Source of the DNA: DASRLE01 sp963825315
Lineage (GTDB): Bacteria; Verrucomicrobiota; Verrucomicrobiia; Limisphaerales; Palsa-1400
Length of the DNA: 64,000 nucleotides
Reading direction: 5' to 3'
NCBI GenBank assembly: GCA_963825315.1
Contig: CAWGST010000002.1
Span: 186,001 to 250,000, forward strand
Below, piece after piece: positions 1 to 8,980 of the stretch (position 1 is the first letter of the stretch; every line of letters begins with the position of its first letter). Below the pieces are notes generated by a model, which saw nothing but the letters and a program-made list of their open reading frames with translations, made no database searches and was not told the origin of the DNA. A program made the translations under genes and the position numbers.

Positions 1-979
1 ATAGCAGCTTGTCCTGGAAATCCGCGTTGCCGCGCGACATGAACCGTTCGTAGAGCGCCGTGGTCAACACCGGCACCGGCACGCCTTCGTCAACGGCGGC
101 CTTGATCGTCCAACGGCCTTCGCCCGAGTCCGAGACACGGCCGGCAAATTGCGCGAGTTTCGGGTCCCTGGCCAGCGCGTCCGCTGTCAAGTCCAGCAAC
201 CACGAGGCGATCACGCTGCCGCGCCGCCATACCTCGGCGATGTCGCCCAGATTGAGCTCGTATTGGTAATGCCCCGGTTCGCGCAACGGCGTCGTTTCCG
301 CGTCAGCTTCACCTTGTGTTTTTCCGATATTGGCGTCGCGCAGAACGGCCAATCCCTCGGCGTAGGCGGCCATCATTCCGTATTCAATGCCGTTGTGGAC
401 CATCTTGACGAAATGCCCCGCGCCATTCGGCCCGCAATACAGATAACCTTGCTCGGCAGTGCCGCCGGGCTTTTCGCGTCCGGGCGTGCGCGCGATTTTC
501 CCGATGCCCGGCGCCAGCGTGGCGAAAATGGGATCAAGGCGCTGAACCGCTGCCGGCTCCCCGCCAATCATCATGCAATAACCCCGCTCCAACCCCCACA
601 CCCCGCCGCTTGTCCCGACATCGACATAATGAATTCCTTTCAGCAACAATTCCTGCGCGCGCCGGATGTCATCCACATAATAGGAATTGCCGCCGTCAAT
701 GAGCGTGTCGCCCGCTTCCAGGGAAGGCAGGAGGTCAGCGATGGTCTTGTCCACGACCGCCGCCGGCACCATCAGCCAGACGGCGCGCGGCTTGGCGAGT
801 TTCTTCACCAAGTCAGCGAGCGAGGCAGCGCCGATGGCCTTGTCCCTGGCCAAATCCTTCACTGCTTGGGGCGACCGGTCAAAGACCACGCACTTATGTC
901 CATCCTTGATAAGCCGTCGCACCATGTTGGCGCCCATCCGGCCCAGGCCAATCATGCCGAGTTGCAGGGTTGATTTCAT
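1..979 (-). CDS. gnd: 6-phosphogluconate dehydrogenase, decarboxylating (3' end outside window)
   Basis: Oxidative decarboxylation of 6-phosphogluconate to ribulose 5-phosphate in the cytoplasmic pentose phosphate pathway. The reverse-strand translation opens with a Rossmann dinucleotide motif (MIGLGRMGANMVRRL, residues 9-23), then a GGNSYYVDD segment and DVGTSGGVWGLERG, the substrate-binding signature of the family, followed by KMVHNGIEYGMM with the catalytic Lys-Asn region. At least 326 residues are present and the frame is still open at base 1, so the C terminus is missing; size and motifs suggest the short NAD-type Gnd (TIGR00872-like) rather than the 470-residue form, but this is not certain. 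The ATG overlaps the pgi stop by 4 bases (ATGA), so the two genes are probably translated from one mRNA. Confidence 0.9.
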   Translation of the reverse strand, partial: MKSTLQLGMIGLGRMGANMVRRLIKDGHKCVVFDRSPQAVKDLARDKAIGAASLADLVKKLAKPRAVWLMVPAAVVDKTIADLLPSLEAGDTLIDGGNSYYVDDIRRAQELLLKGIHYVDVGTSGGVWGLERGYCMMIGGEPAAVQRLDPIFATLAPGIGKIARTPGREKPGGTAEQGYLYCGPNGAGHFVKMVHNGIEYGMMAAYAEGLAVLRDANIGKTQGEADAETTPLREPGHYQYELNLGDIAEVWRRGSVIASWLLDLTADALARDPKLAQFAGRVSDSGEGRWTIKAAVDEGVPVPVLTTALYERFMSRGNADFQDKLL

Positions 980-2619
980 GGCGTCTCCTTCATTTTTCGA
1001 TAGCGGCGAATCAGGTGGTTCGTTGAGCTGTCATGTTTGAGCTTGGGTGGAGTTTTGCTTTCCAGTTCCGGAATGATGCGCTGGGCGAGCACTTTGCCCA
1101 ACTCGACACCCCACTGGTCGAACGAATCAATACTCCAAATCACGCCCTGCGTGAACACGCTGTGCTCGTAAAGCGCGATGAGCTTGCCGAGCGTCTCCGG
1201 CGTCAGGCGCTCCGCGAGGATCATGTTCGATGGACGGTTGCCTTCAAAGACGCGGTGCGGCACAAGCCAGTCCGGCGTGCCCTCGGCTTTGACTTCATCG
1301 GCCGTCTTGCCAAAAGCCAGCGCCTCGGCCTGGGCAAAGACGTTGGCCAGGAGAATGTCATGGTGGCGTCCCAACGGCGTGAGCGCGTGGGCAAACGCCA
1401 GAAAGTCGCACGGGACAAGCCGGGTGCCCTGATGAATCAATTGATAGAAAGAATGCTGGCCGTTGGTGCCGGGTTCGCCCCAGCAGATGGGGCCGGTCTG
1501 ATAATCCACCTTCTTCCCATCGAGCGTGACGTGTTTGCCGTTGCTCTCCATCGTCAACTGTTGGAGGTACGCCGGGAAGCGTTTCAGGTACTGCTCGTAG
1601 GGCAAAACGGCCACCGTCTGCGCCCCCAAAAAGTCATTGTTCCAAACCGACAGCAAGCCCATCAGCGCCGGCAGGTTTTTCTCAAACGGCGCGGTGCGAA
1701 AATGCTCGTCCATTGCATGAAATCCACCCAGCATCGCGCGGAAGTTCTCCGGGCCAATGGCCAGCATCGTGGAAAGGCCGATGGCCGAATCCATCGAGTA
1801 ACGCCCGCCCACCCAGTCCCAGAATCCGAACATGTTGGCCGTGTCAATGCCGAACGCCGACACCTTCCCGGCATTGGTCGAAACAGCCACGAAATGCCTG
1901 GCCACAGCCTGCTCGTTTCCGCCCAATCCCTTGAGCAGCCAATCGCGCGCGCTTTCGGCATTGGTCATCGTCTCCAGCGTGGTGAAGGTTTTGGAAGAAA
2001 CGATGAAGAGCGTTTCCGCCGGATCGAGGTCTCGGGTCGCTTCCACGAAATCGATGCCATCCACGTTGGAAACGAAACGAAACGTCAAGCTCCGTTCGCT
2101 GTAATGCTTGAGCGCTTCGTATGCCATCACCGGGCCGAGGTCGGAACCGCCAATGCCGATGTTGACGACATTGCGAATGCGTTTGCCGGTGTGTCCCGTC
2201 CACCCGCCGGTGCGGACGCGGTTGGAGAAGCCGGCCATCTTGTCAAGCACCGCGTGGACTTCCGGCACGACATTCCTGCCGTCCACAATAATGGAAGCCC
2301 CCCTGGGCGCGCGCAGGGCGGTGTGCAGCACCGCGCGGTTTTCCGTAATGTTGATCTTGTCGCCCTGGAACATGGCATCAATGGCCGTTCGCAAGCCCGA
2401 TTCCTCCGCCAGTTTAAAGAGCAGCCGGAGCGTTTCGTTGGAAACGCGGTTCTTCGAATAATCGAGAAAAAGACCCGCGGCCTGGGCGGTCATGCGCTCG
2501 CCGCGCTTGGGGTCGTCGGCGAAGAGTTTGCGGAGATGCAACGTCTTGATCTTTTTGCTATGGGACGCGAGCGCCTTCCAGGCGTCGCGTTTGGCGAGGG
2601 GTTTGACAGTCGTTCTCAT
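976..2619 (-). CDS. pgi: glucose-6-phosphate isomerase
   Basis: Interconverts glucose 6-phosphate and fructose 6-phosphate. The 547-residue protein is full length for bacterial PGI. Visible signatures are NIGIGGSDLGP, SSKTFTTLET, GGRYSMDSAIG, TMESNGKHV (catalytic Glu), GTNGQHSFYQLIHQGT (catalytic His) and DQWGVELGK (catalytic Lys near the C terminus). The ATG at 2619 is the first in-frame ATG and the N terminus aligns with the expected helical start of the family. The gene is followed by gnd with an ATGA overlap, giving a compact unit that links glycolysis to the pentose phosphate pathway. Confidence 0.97.
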   Translation of the reverse strand: MRTTVKPLAKRDAWKALASHSKKIKTLHLRKLFADDPKRGERMTAQAAGLFLDYSKNRVSNETLRLLFKLAEESGLRTAIDAMFQGDKINITENRAVLHTALRAPRGASIIVDGRNVVPEVHAVLDKMAGFSNRVRTGGWTGHTGKRIRNVVNIGIGGSDLGPVMAYEALKHYSERSLTFRFVSNVDGIDFVEATRDLDPAETLFIVSSKTFTTLETMTNAESARDWLLKGLGGNEQAVARHFVAVSTNAGKVSAFGIDTANMFGFWDWVGGRYSMDSAIGLSTMLAIGPENFRAMLGGFHAMDEHFRTAPFEKNLPALMGLLSVWNNDFLGAQTVAVLPYEQYLKRFPAYLQQLTMESNGKHVTLDGKKVDYQTGPICWGEPGTNGQHSFYQLIHQGTRLVPCDFLAFAHALTPLGRHHDILLANVFAQAEALAFGKTADEVKAEGTPDWLVPHRVFEGNRPSNMILAERLTPETLGKLIALYEHSVFTQGVIWSIDSFDQWGVELGKVLAQRIIPELESKTPPKLKHDSSTNHLIRRYRKMKETP

Positions 2620-2630
2620 GCGTGTGATTC

Positions 2631-2810
2631 TTAAATATTCCGCACCCCGCTGCGCGCCGCCTGCACCATCTGGTCGGACATGCGGCGGTCGTGCCCGAAG
2701 AACCTCCGGCAGAACACCACCGTGGCGTCATACACCGCCTGCGCCACTTTATAGCTCCGCAAATTGCGGTAGCCTCCGTGCGGCAGAAACAGGCTCTCAG
2801 CGTTATTCAT
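2631..2810 (-). pseudogene. truncated 'four helix bundle suffix' protein
   Basis: A 59-codon reading frame whose translation starts MNNAESLFLPHGGYRNLRSY and continues with VAQAVYD...RRMSDQMVQAARSGVRNI before a TAA. This matches from memory the N-terminal half of the four helix bundle suffix-domain proteins common in Verrucomicrobia and Planctomycetes. In those proteins the RSGVRNI motif is normally followed by AEGS and more helices. Here it stops at that point, 11 bases before pgi begins, so it looks like the 5' remnant of a longer gene. It could still be translated as a short peptide. The function of the family is unknown; relatives of the core fold are linked to rRNA intervening sequences. 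Confidence 0.6.
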
Positions 2811-2843
2811 GGCGTGAGGTTACTCCAGCGGAACGTCGTCTGA

Positions 2844-2881
2844 CGAGTCAAAATTGTCGGACCCGTCAGACCCGTCAGACC
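2844..2881. repeat. GTCnGAC 9-bp tandem repeat cluster
   Basis: Three clean GTC(A/G)GAC cores at 2856-2862, 2865-2871 and 2874-2880 spaced exactly 9 bases apart, with a degenerate GTCAAA unit upstream. The same type of 9-bp unit recurs inside the xanthine dehydrogenase gene (22928-22966), and a related GTCAAA form occurs at 12302-12347 and 12401-12444. This looks like a genome-wide repeat family. Confidence 0.7.
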
Positions 2882-2885
2882 ATCC

Positions 2886-2917
2886 AAAAAACAAAAAAGC
2901 CGGGTTTTTGGCCCGGC
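2886..2917 (-). terminator. rho-independent terminator-like hairpin
   Basis: Read on the minus strand, a GCCGGG/CCCGGC stem (2912-2917 and 2899-2904, 7-base loop) is followed directly by a run of six Ts, a G and six more Ts. It would stop minus-strand transcription entering from the right. No minus-strand gene lies immediately upstream, so it may insulate the pgi side or be left over from an older arrangement. Confidence 0.55.
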
Positions 2918-3188
2918 CTTCGTGTATAAGATGCCATGATAAACTTTACACTTTTGGAAAATCCTCAAATCCAACCGTTATGTCATTGGCGCACAAATTG
3001 TTACATCCACGACAAACTTCAGAAAACGCCGCAAATAGCTCGATGCTGTCGAAAAACTTTACACTCCTTCAGCTAAGACCGATGGAGCTTTCAATAGATC
3101 AACAATTCATAATGCCTTGAGCATTAGAGTGTTACGTTTTATGTCGTCAGTTAATTCCATTTGCGGCCTGAAATATGCTATCTAACAG

Positions 3189-4056
3189 ATGAGATACTTT
3201 AGCATTCAGTTAACTATGAGCAATAAACCACTGGCGAGTTCACGCACACGCTTTCTGTCGGCCTGCCATTATTTGGCCATTTCATTGTTAATGTTCGGCT
3301 TTGTGCCGGGCGTTTGGGCACAGCCTGCCAATAACACCTGGGATACCACCATCTCATTTAACCAAACTTCAGGGGGAATTCTGGACTTGAGCTCCACTTT
3401 CCCAGGGGACTCCGTCTCCCTCAACGTCTCAATGTCAGGAGCGGGCGTTAATACCGCCAATGCCGACATCGGCGGAGGATTCGACGTCGCGAGCTATTTC
3501 GATGTCTTTGCGGACGTCACCATCCCGAACAGCGTCAACTACCTCGACACCCCAATCTCCGGGCCTTTCAGTATTACGCAGCCTGTTGGTCCGCGCCCGT
3601 CGGTACACGCCCACCGGGACCGATCCCGGACTCACCCTTACGGCTCCCACCATCAACCTCCCGGGCGATCCATCGTCTCCGCCCTTCTATGCCCTGTTTC
3701 CTCCGGCCTCGGACACGGTTTACACAGGCTTGTCGTTTACCAACACCTCAGCTCCACACTTTTTCCAATACGGCTCCCATGTACTTTACGTCCAATTCAC
3801 TGATTTCCCGACGTTGATTCTCGGCACCGAGCAGCCTGTGGTCCAGACCGGCGATTCTTACAGCTACAGTTATACTGACTCCGAACTTGAGTTGCCTGTG
3901 AACCTCGTGGATATAGACCCCGAGGTTGACTTCTTCGGGACTGTTACTATCACAACGACCGTGGCCGCGCCCGATTCATCACCCGGGCTGGCTGGCATTT
4001 TGGCGTTGCTGGCCGTCTGCGCCGGCGGTGCGTGGCAGAAAGCACTGGAAGCGTAA
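3189..4056 (+). pseudogene. secreted protein with VPDSG/PEP-CTERM-like anchor, frameshifted
   Basis: The first frame (from 3189) encodes a signal peptide (about residues 23-44, ending GVWAQ) and a Ser/Thr-rich beta-type region up to PISGPFSITQP. The sensible protein then continues in the next frame from about 3580 (LVRARRYTPTGTDPGL...) to 4056. The C terminus reads APDSSPGLAGILALLAVCAGGAW, a short PDS motif, one hydrophobic segment and a few polar residues. This resembles the VPDSG-CTERM sorting signals of Verrucomicrobia, which direct proteins to exosortase-like processing at the cell surface. One base change around 3570-3590 would rejoin the two parts. An internal ATG at 3216 is an alternative start. 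The globular part matches nothing I recognise. Confidence 0.65.
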
Positions 4057-4153
4057 AAGCCGAAGGAAAAGCGGCGAGAGTTCATTTGCACGCGGGAGAG
4101 TTACTTCTTGGTGCTTGCGGCGCGGGGCCTTTCCCTCCATTTTGTCGGGCAGA

Positions 4154-4963
4154 ATGAAAATTCCATTCCACGCCGCTGTGCTTTGCCTGGCGGCAGCGCT
4201 TATTTGTGGCTGCGCTTCACGGCATGCCGGACCCGTTTACCACGCCGGCGACGAGAATCCGCCGGATTTTCTGGTTGGCCCCGTCATGGTCGTCCTGACC
4301 AACCTCAATGGCTTTAGCGCTCATATTGCCTCCACGATTTCTTCGCCGGGGCAAGCGCCGCAGACCACGTCCGGCGAACTGCTCGGACGCGAGGGACGGC
4401 TGGTCTTTCAACCGACCCTCCCCATCAAGGGCAAACGGGCGCGAACAGAAGGCGGCTTGTTCTTCATTTGGGACGAGACAAGACATTCCGGCTACGTTTT
4501 GAGCGAGGCGTTGCAAGCCTACGCGCCCATTAAATCCGATGTCGGGCCGGCTGGCCGGCTCAACATCACCAAAGATGGCATCCAGCAGAATGTCAACGGC
4601 CATCCCTGTCATCGAGGCGAGGCGGTCGTGGTGTTGAACAATGGCCTCAAGGCGCGCTTGACCCTTTGGCAGGCGGACGATGCCGGACACTTCCCCGTCC
4701 GAATCGAAGCGGTCGAAGGCCCCAACCACATGACTTTGGATTTTTCCGAGATTCGTTTGGAATATCCCGCCCGGGAATTATTTTTGCCGCCGGATGGTTT
4801 CACTCCCTATGCCAGCTCGGTTGCCTTGATGAACGAATTGATCGTCAGAGACTCAAGCTTGGCCAATAAACATCAGTTCGGCGAAAGTGACGAGCCTGCC
4901 ACCATTCACTCCAGTGATTGGCACAATAATACCACCAGCGCCGCGCCCCTGGCCCACCCCTGA
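4154..4963 (+). CDS. putative lipoprotein of unknown function
   Basis: A 269-residue protein starting MKIPFHAAVLCLAAALICGC. The hydrophobic stretch followed by ICGC fits a lipobox, so the mature protein is probably lipid-anchored at the cysteine near residue 20. The remainder is soluble-looking with mixed alpha/beta character and no motif I can name. The reading frame is open further upstream, but the ATG at 4154 is chosen because it puts the signal sequence at the very N terminus. The gene lies about 100 bases after the CTERM protein and 55 bases before the helicase, so it may be transcribed alone or with the helicase. Confidence 0.65.
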   Translation: MKIPFHAAVLCLAAALICGCASRHAGPVYHAGDENPPDFLVGPVMVVLTNLNGFSAHIASTISSPGQAPQTTSGELLGREGRLVFQPTLPIKGKRARTEGGLFFIWDETRHSGYVLSEALQAYAPIKSDVGPAGRLNITKDGIQQNVNGHPCHRGEAVVVLNNGLKARLTLWQADDAGHFPVRIEAVEGPNHMTLDFSEIRLEYPARELFLPPDGFTPYASSVALMNELIVRDSSLANKHQFGESDEPATIHSSDWHNNTTSAAPLAHP

Positions 4964-5018
4964 TCCTTTTGATCCCGCCTTGCTTTGACAGCGCCGCTCT
5001 CTAAACTCGCGGGCGGCC

Positions 5019-7046
5019 ATGTTCAATTTATCTTCCCTCAATCCTGCGCAACGCCAGGCGGTCGAAACGACCGAGGGCACCGTTCTCATTTTGGCCGGCG
5101 CTGGGACGGGCAAAACGCGCGTCATCACCTCGCGCGTGGCGCGCCTGATCGAGAAGGGTGTCAACCCCGGCAATATCCTGGCCGTCACCTTCACCAATAA
5201 AGCCGCCCGCGAAATGCAGGAGCGCGCCGCCAGGCTCATCGGGCGCGGCCCAAAAAACAGCGCCACCGGCGTAAAGACGGCGCGTCCCGTCATTTGCACT
5301 TTTCATTCGCTGTGCATGAGGATTTTGCGCCAGCACATCGAGCGCCTGGGTTACAAGCGCAATTTCGTCATCTACAACGAGTCCGATCAACTCGGCGCTA
5401 TAAAAAAAATCCTCAGCCATATTTCCGACAAGGCGCAAAAGACCGAACCCGCCGCCGTGCTGGCGCTCTTGAGCCGTTACCGCAACGGCGGCCAGCGGGC
5501 GGCGGTCTTCGCCGATCCGAATGCCGCCGCCCTCGCCCAACATGTCTGCCTCCGTTATCAAAGCGCCTTGCGCGCGTGCAACGCGGTGGATTTCGACGAT
5601 CTGATCCTGCTGACGCTGAAGCTTTTCAGCGAACATCCCGATGTCCTCCAGCAATGCCGTGACAAATATAAATACGTCATGGTTGATGAATACCAGGACA
5701 CCAATGCCGCCCAATTCAAACTCGTCCATCAATTGACCTCGGCCCGGCGCAACTTGTGCGTGGTGGGCGACGATGATCAAAGCATTTACGGCTGGCGCGG
5801 CGCGGACACGGCCAATCTGCTCGAGTTGGAGAATCATTATCCGAACGTCAAAGTGATCAAGCTGGAGCAGAATTACCGCTCGACCACCACCATTTTGGCC
5901 GCAGCCAATGCCCTCATCAAAAACAACCTCCGGCGCCGCGGCAAACATCTCTGGTCGCAAAAAGGCCAGGGGGCGAAAATCACCCTGCACACGTTTGCCC
6001 ACGATGAAGAGGAGGCAAAATTCACCGCCGATGAAATCGAGTACGCGCGGCTGGCCCGCCATATTCCGTGGCGCGACCAGGCCATCCTGTTTCGCACCAA
6101 CCAGCAGTCGCGCCCGCTGGAAATGGCCTTGCGCCAGGCCGGCATCCGCTATCATTTGATCGGCGGCCAGAGCTATTTTGACCGCCGGGAGATCAAGGAT
6201 TTTCTGGCCTATATGAAGGCGCTGGTCAATCCGCAGGATGATGTCAGCCTCTTGCGCATCGCCAACGTCCCGCCGCGCGGCCTGAGCGACGTCACCATGG
6301 AACGCCTGCTCGCCGCCAGCCAGGCCCGAAATTGCCCGGTGTTTTCCGCCATGAAACACGCCGGCGTTCAGGTGGAATTTCCCCCCAGGACGCGTGAAGC
6401 CATCCAATCCTTTATTGCATTGATCGAACGCCATCGCGCCAAATTGCACGGGGGCCGGACTCTTTCCTTGCAGCTCTGGGCCGGACAATTTCTGGAAGAG
6501 ACCGCTTACGTGGCCGAACTGCGCCGCGGCGAAAAAACTCCCGAGGCGGCGGACCATCGGGTGCGCAATCTCAATGACCTCGTGGCAACCCTCAACTCCG
6601 CGGCTGCCAACCCGCTGGAAAGTTTGCAATGTTTCCTCGATGATCTGATGCTGGATTCCGAGCGTGAGGATGAGGAGGAATCCGCCGGTGACGCCGTGAC
6701 GCTCATCACCGTCCACAGTTGCAAAGGGCTGGAATTCCCACACGTCCATATTGTTGGATTGGAGGACGGCCTGCTGCCGCATTCCCGCTCGAAGACCGAG
6801 GGCATGCTGGACGAAGAGCGCCGCCTTTTCTATGTCGCCATCACCCGCGCCATGCAAACGCTGACCTTGAGCCATTGTGTCGCGCGGAAAAAATACGGGG
6901 GCATGACCCGCTGCCATCCCTCTCCCTTTTTGCATGAGATCCCGCCGGAACTTCTCGAATCGTCCGACGAAAAGGCAAAACAGCCCATGTCGGTCGAAAC
7001 AGGCAGGAACCTTTTCGCGGCCATGCGCCTGGCCGCGGGAAATTAA
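5019..7046 (+). CDS. UvrD/Rep/PcrA-type ATP-dependent DNA helicase
   Basis: Superfamily 1A 3'-5' DNA helicase, acting in repair or replication restart by unwinding DNA with ATP. All core motifs are visible: Q-motif LNPAQRQAV, Walker A AGAGTGKTR (about residues 26-34), motif II VDEYQDTN (about 221), motif III DDQSIYGWRGA, motif IV QNYRS (about 284), motif V TVHSCKGLE (about 563) and motif VI VAITRAM (about 608). At 675 residues it has the length of Rep or a short PcrA. The C-terminal region after motif VI is brief and lacks the Tudor-like tail of PcrA. The first ATG of the frame sits directly before the helicase fold, so the start is well supported. The gene ends at a long inverted repeat. Confidence 0.95.
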   Translation: MFNLSSLNPAQRQAVETTEGTVLILAGAGTGKTRVITSRVARLIEKGVNPGNILAVTFTNKAAREMQERAARLIGRGPKNSATGVKTARPVICTFHSLCMRILRQHIERLGYKRNFVIYNESDQLGAIKKILSHISDKAQKTEPAAVLALLSRYRNGGQRAAVFADPNAAALAQHVCLRYQSALRACNAVDFDDLILLTLKLFSEHPDVLQQCRDKYKYVMVDEYQDTNAAQFKLVHQLTSARRNLCVVGDDDQSIYGWRGADTANLLELENHYPNVKVIKLEQNYRSTTTILAAANALIKNNLRRRGKHLWSQKGQGAKITLHTFAHDEEEAKFTADEIEYARLARHIPWRDQAILFRTNQQSRPLEMALRQAGIRYHLIGGQSYFDRREIKDFLAYMKALVNPQDDVSLLRIANVPPRGLSDVTMERLLAASQARNCPVFSAMKHAGVQVEFPPRTREAIQSFIALIERHRAKLHGGRTLSLQLWAGQFLEETAYVAELRRGEKTPEAADHRVRNLNDLVATLNSAAANPLESLQCFLDDLMLDSEREDEEESAGDAVTLITVHSCKGLEFPHVHIVGLEDGLLPHSRSKTEGMLDEERRLFYVAITRAMQTLTLSHCVARKKYGGMTRCHPSPFLHEIPPELLESSDEKAKQPMSVETGRNLFAAMRLAAGN

Positions 7047-7050
7047 GGAG

Positions 7051-7147
7051 TAAGAATTAAGAATTAAGAAACATGAAAAACAGCCAACAGCCGAACCGCG
7101 ATGCCTTTTCCCGACTTCTTAATTCTGCCTTCTTAATTCTTAATTTT
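7051..7147. repeat. AAGAATTAAG inverted repeat, possible terminator
   Basis: A 16-bp perfect inverted repeat (7055-7070 pairs with 7130-7145) made of repeated AATTAAGA units, with a 59-base loop and a T7 run at the right end. An extra half unit lies at 7116-7125. It sits between the convergent helicase and the minus-strand gene ending at 7140, whose stop codon lies inside the right arm. It may work as a terminator for the helicase, but the AT-only stem is weak, so a repeat element is equally possible. Confidence 0.5.
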
Positions 7148-7865
7148 TTTCTTTATCAAAGAGAAAATCCGGCGAGGGAGGCACGGCCGGCGCCTGGACG
7201 CGGGTGTCGCCAGTAAAAACCACCTTCTTCCTCTGCACCGTAAATCCTGTTTTGCCCGCCAGCGCCACCGCCCTCAAGGCGTCCCATCCGTTCAAATCGA
7301 ATTCGGCAAAACTGTGGCGGAAAAAATGATGGGACTCGTGCGAATGGAGCACGGGAAACATTTTTGTGTCCAAATCAAAGGACAGAATCGGCTGCATGAA
7401 ATCCCAGTCGCGATCGTTGAAGACTCCGTGTTTCTCGAAATGTTTTTTTTGCAGCCGGTCCGCCGTGCGCGGGTCCTGAATGACGATGATCGGGTCCAGC
7501 GGGTCTTCGTCCGTGCGCATCAGCAAAAAAGGCGGACGCAGCGTCGCGCGGATGTAAGTCTGGTTGGTCAGCGCCGATACCGCGTCCAACAACGTCGGCG
7601 CGCTGTTGGTCAGCGCGGCCCGCGCCCGGCGAAAAAAATAAAACTCGTCCGTCGCCCCCGGCATAAAGATCAGGGCCTTGACCGCCGGGTTGCGCTGCAA
7701 GGAACCGAGCATCACCTTCACACAATTGTGGCGGTTGAGTTCGGAGACTTTTTCCGTCAGCGGCATTTTGGCGAACTCCTCCTGCCACGTCGTCTGGGCC
7801 GCGAGCGGCGAGGCCAGCGCCGCCATCCAGACAAACAGTGAAAATTTCACGGTTGAAAAGATCAT
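7140..7865 (-). CDS. secreted hypothetical protein
   Basis: A 241-residue protein with a clear signal peptide (MIFSTVKFSLFVWMAALASP, cleavage probably after LAAQ). The mature part contains EEFAKMPLTEKVSELNRHNC and a histidine cluster HSHESHHFF around residue 180, but I cannot assign it to a family. The ATG at 7865 follows the stop of the hscB-like gene by 2 bases, so it belongs to the iscA-hscB transcript, although an exported protein has no obvious role in Fe-S assembly. The frame stays open upstream through the hscB-like gene, but only this start gives a signal peptide. Confidence 0.65.
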   Translation of the reverse strand: MIFSTVKFSLFVWMAALASPLAAQTTWQEEFAKMPLTEKVSELNRHNCVKVMLGSLQRNPAVKALIFMPGATDEFYFFRRARAALTNSAPTLLDAVSALTNQTYIRATLRPPFLLMRTDEDPLDPIIVIQDPRTADRLQKKHFEKHGVFNDRDWDFMQPILSFDLDTKMFPVLHSHESHHFFRHSFAEFDLNGWDALRAVALAGKTGFTVQRKKVVFTGDTRVQAPAVPPSPDFLFDKEKN

Positions 7866-7867
7866 TG

Positions 7868-8485
7868 TCAAAAAGAAAGTTGCACAAGGCGTTCCTGGAT
7901 TTGTTCCGTCCAGCGCGCCATGTAACTGAAAACCCGGCAGACCTGCTCCAATCGCTCCAGGGGCAGCGCGGCGGCGCGCCCGGCGGACCCCGGCGGCGGA
8001 GCGGCGTTCCAGGCGGCGTTCATGCTTTTCAATTCTGCCAGAAGTTCTTCGCGCCGCAAATCGATTCGCTGCCGCAGTTGATTCAATTTGCCGGTCCAGG
8101 CCATGCCCGTTTCGAACATCCGCACCTTCAACAAAGGCGACGCTGTTTTGGACCTGGCCGCCAAAAACAGGTCCGTCTCGCGGCAGATTTGGCCGATTTC
8201 GACCAGCAAATCCATCGTGCCGGGCGGGAGGCTCTGGACGTCCTTTGGTGGTGCGCCCGACTCCAATTCCAGCAAATGGCGCAGGCGCTCTTTGGGTTCG
8301 AGCAGGCAATGATAAGCGGAATTGAGTTCGGCATAACGGTCATTGGCCGCGGCCTTTTCCCTCGCGCCGGCCTGGTGGACCTTGTCCGGATGAACCTGGG
8401 CGGCCAGCCGCAAAAAACCGGCTTTGAGCGAATCGGGATCAATCCAGGGCCGGCGCGGCTCCTGCAACAAGGCGAAGTGATCCAT
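7868..8485 (-). CDS. hscB: HscB-like J-domain Fe-S co-chaperone
   Basis: A 205-residue protein with an N-terminal J domain: MDHFALLQEPRRPWIDPDSL, then AAQVHPDKVHQ with the HPD triad that stimulates the Hsp70 partner, then a helix with NSAYHCLLEPKERLRHLL. The C-terminal half is helical, as in HscB, where it binds the IscU scaffold. The order J-domain then three-helix domain, the length and the neighbouring iscA support Fe-S cluster transfer. Start at ATG 8485, 35 bases after the iscA stop; a longer frame to 8551 would run into iscA and its translation does not fit the family. No hscA or iscU is visible in this window. Confidence 0.8.
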   Translation of the reverse strand: MDHFALLQEPRRPWIDPDSLKAGFLRLAAQVHPDKVHQAGAREKAAANDRYAELNSAYHCLLEPKERLRHLLELESGAPPKDVQSLPPGTMDLLVEIGQICRETDLFLAARSKTASPLLKVRMFETGMAWTGKLNQLRQRIDLRREELLAELKSMNAAWNAAPPPGSAGRAAALPLERLEQVCRVFSYMARWTEQIQERLVQLSF

Positions 8486-8520
8486 AACAATGGCGGGGCC
8501 GATGGCCCCCGATGACCCGT

Positions 8521-8913
8521 TCAGGCGCTGAAACTCTCTCCACAAGAACAACTGCTGGCCGCGTTGGGGTTCTTGACTTTAAAGCCGCCGTCCTGCAGCG
8601 CATCCACATAATCGAGTTCGCTGCCGGTGACATACAACGCGCTCTTGGGATCGATCACCACTTTAATGCCGCTGCTCTCGACCAGAATGTCGCGATTGGC
8701 GGGCTGGTCCTGCAAATCCATTTTATACTGCAAGCCCGAACAACCGCCGCCGACCACGGCCACGCGCAAAACGCCATTGGGCCGGCCCTGTTTCTGCAAG
8801 AGCGAACCGACCTTTTGGGCGGCACTGGGGCTGACTTTGATCAACCGTTCATCCCCGACGCGATAACTCGGCGGTGCGGGGCTGGTGGAGACTGTGGGCT
8901 TAACGGCAATCAT
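8521..8913 (-). CDS. iscA: HesB/IscA-family iron-sulfur cluster assembly protein
   Basis: A-type carrier that receives [Fe-S] clusters and delivers them to apoproteins. The 130-residue protein carries the three expected cysteines: GGGCSGLQY in the middle and SCSCGESF at the C terminus. The segment KVSPSAAQKVGSLLQKQG starts the domain after a short, poorly conserved 20-residue extension. First gene of a three-gene minus-strand unit with the hscB-like gene and a secreted protein. It could equally be named erpA or sufA; the sequence does not separate these subtypes. Confidence 0.9.
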   Translation of the reverse strand: MIAVKPTVSTSPAPPSYRVGDERLIKVSPSAAQKVGSLLQKQGRPNGVLRVAVVGGGCSGLQYKMDLQDQPANRDILVESSGIKVVIDPKSALYVTGSELDYVDALQDGGFKVKNPNAASSCSCGESFSA

Positions 8914-8980
8914 AACGTCACAACAAGCGTATCCCTTGCCGTGTCCGGCGTCAATGACGCACCATCGCGAAGGGCGCGAA

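Larger units (their letters stand above)
2811..3188. other. intergenic region with short repeats and a hairpin
   Basis: No convincing gene. It holds the 9-bp repeat cluster and the terminator-like hairpin listed separately; the rest is AT-richer DNA that should carry the promoter of the secreted protein starting at 3189. I could not single out a confident -35/-10 pair. Confidence 0.6.

Noticed and set aside
5028..6935. Long minus-strand frame inside the helicase gene
   Set aside because: Antisense to an obvious helicase with complete motifs.
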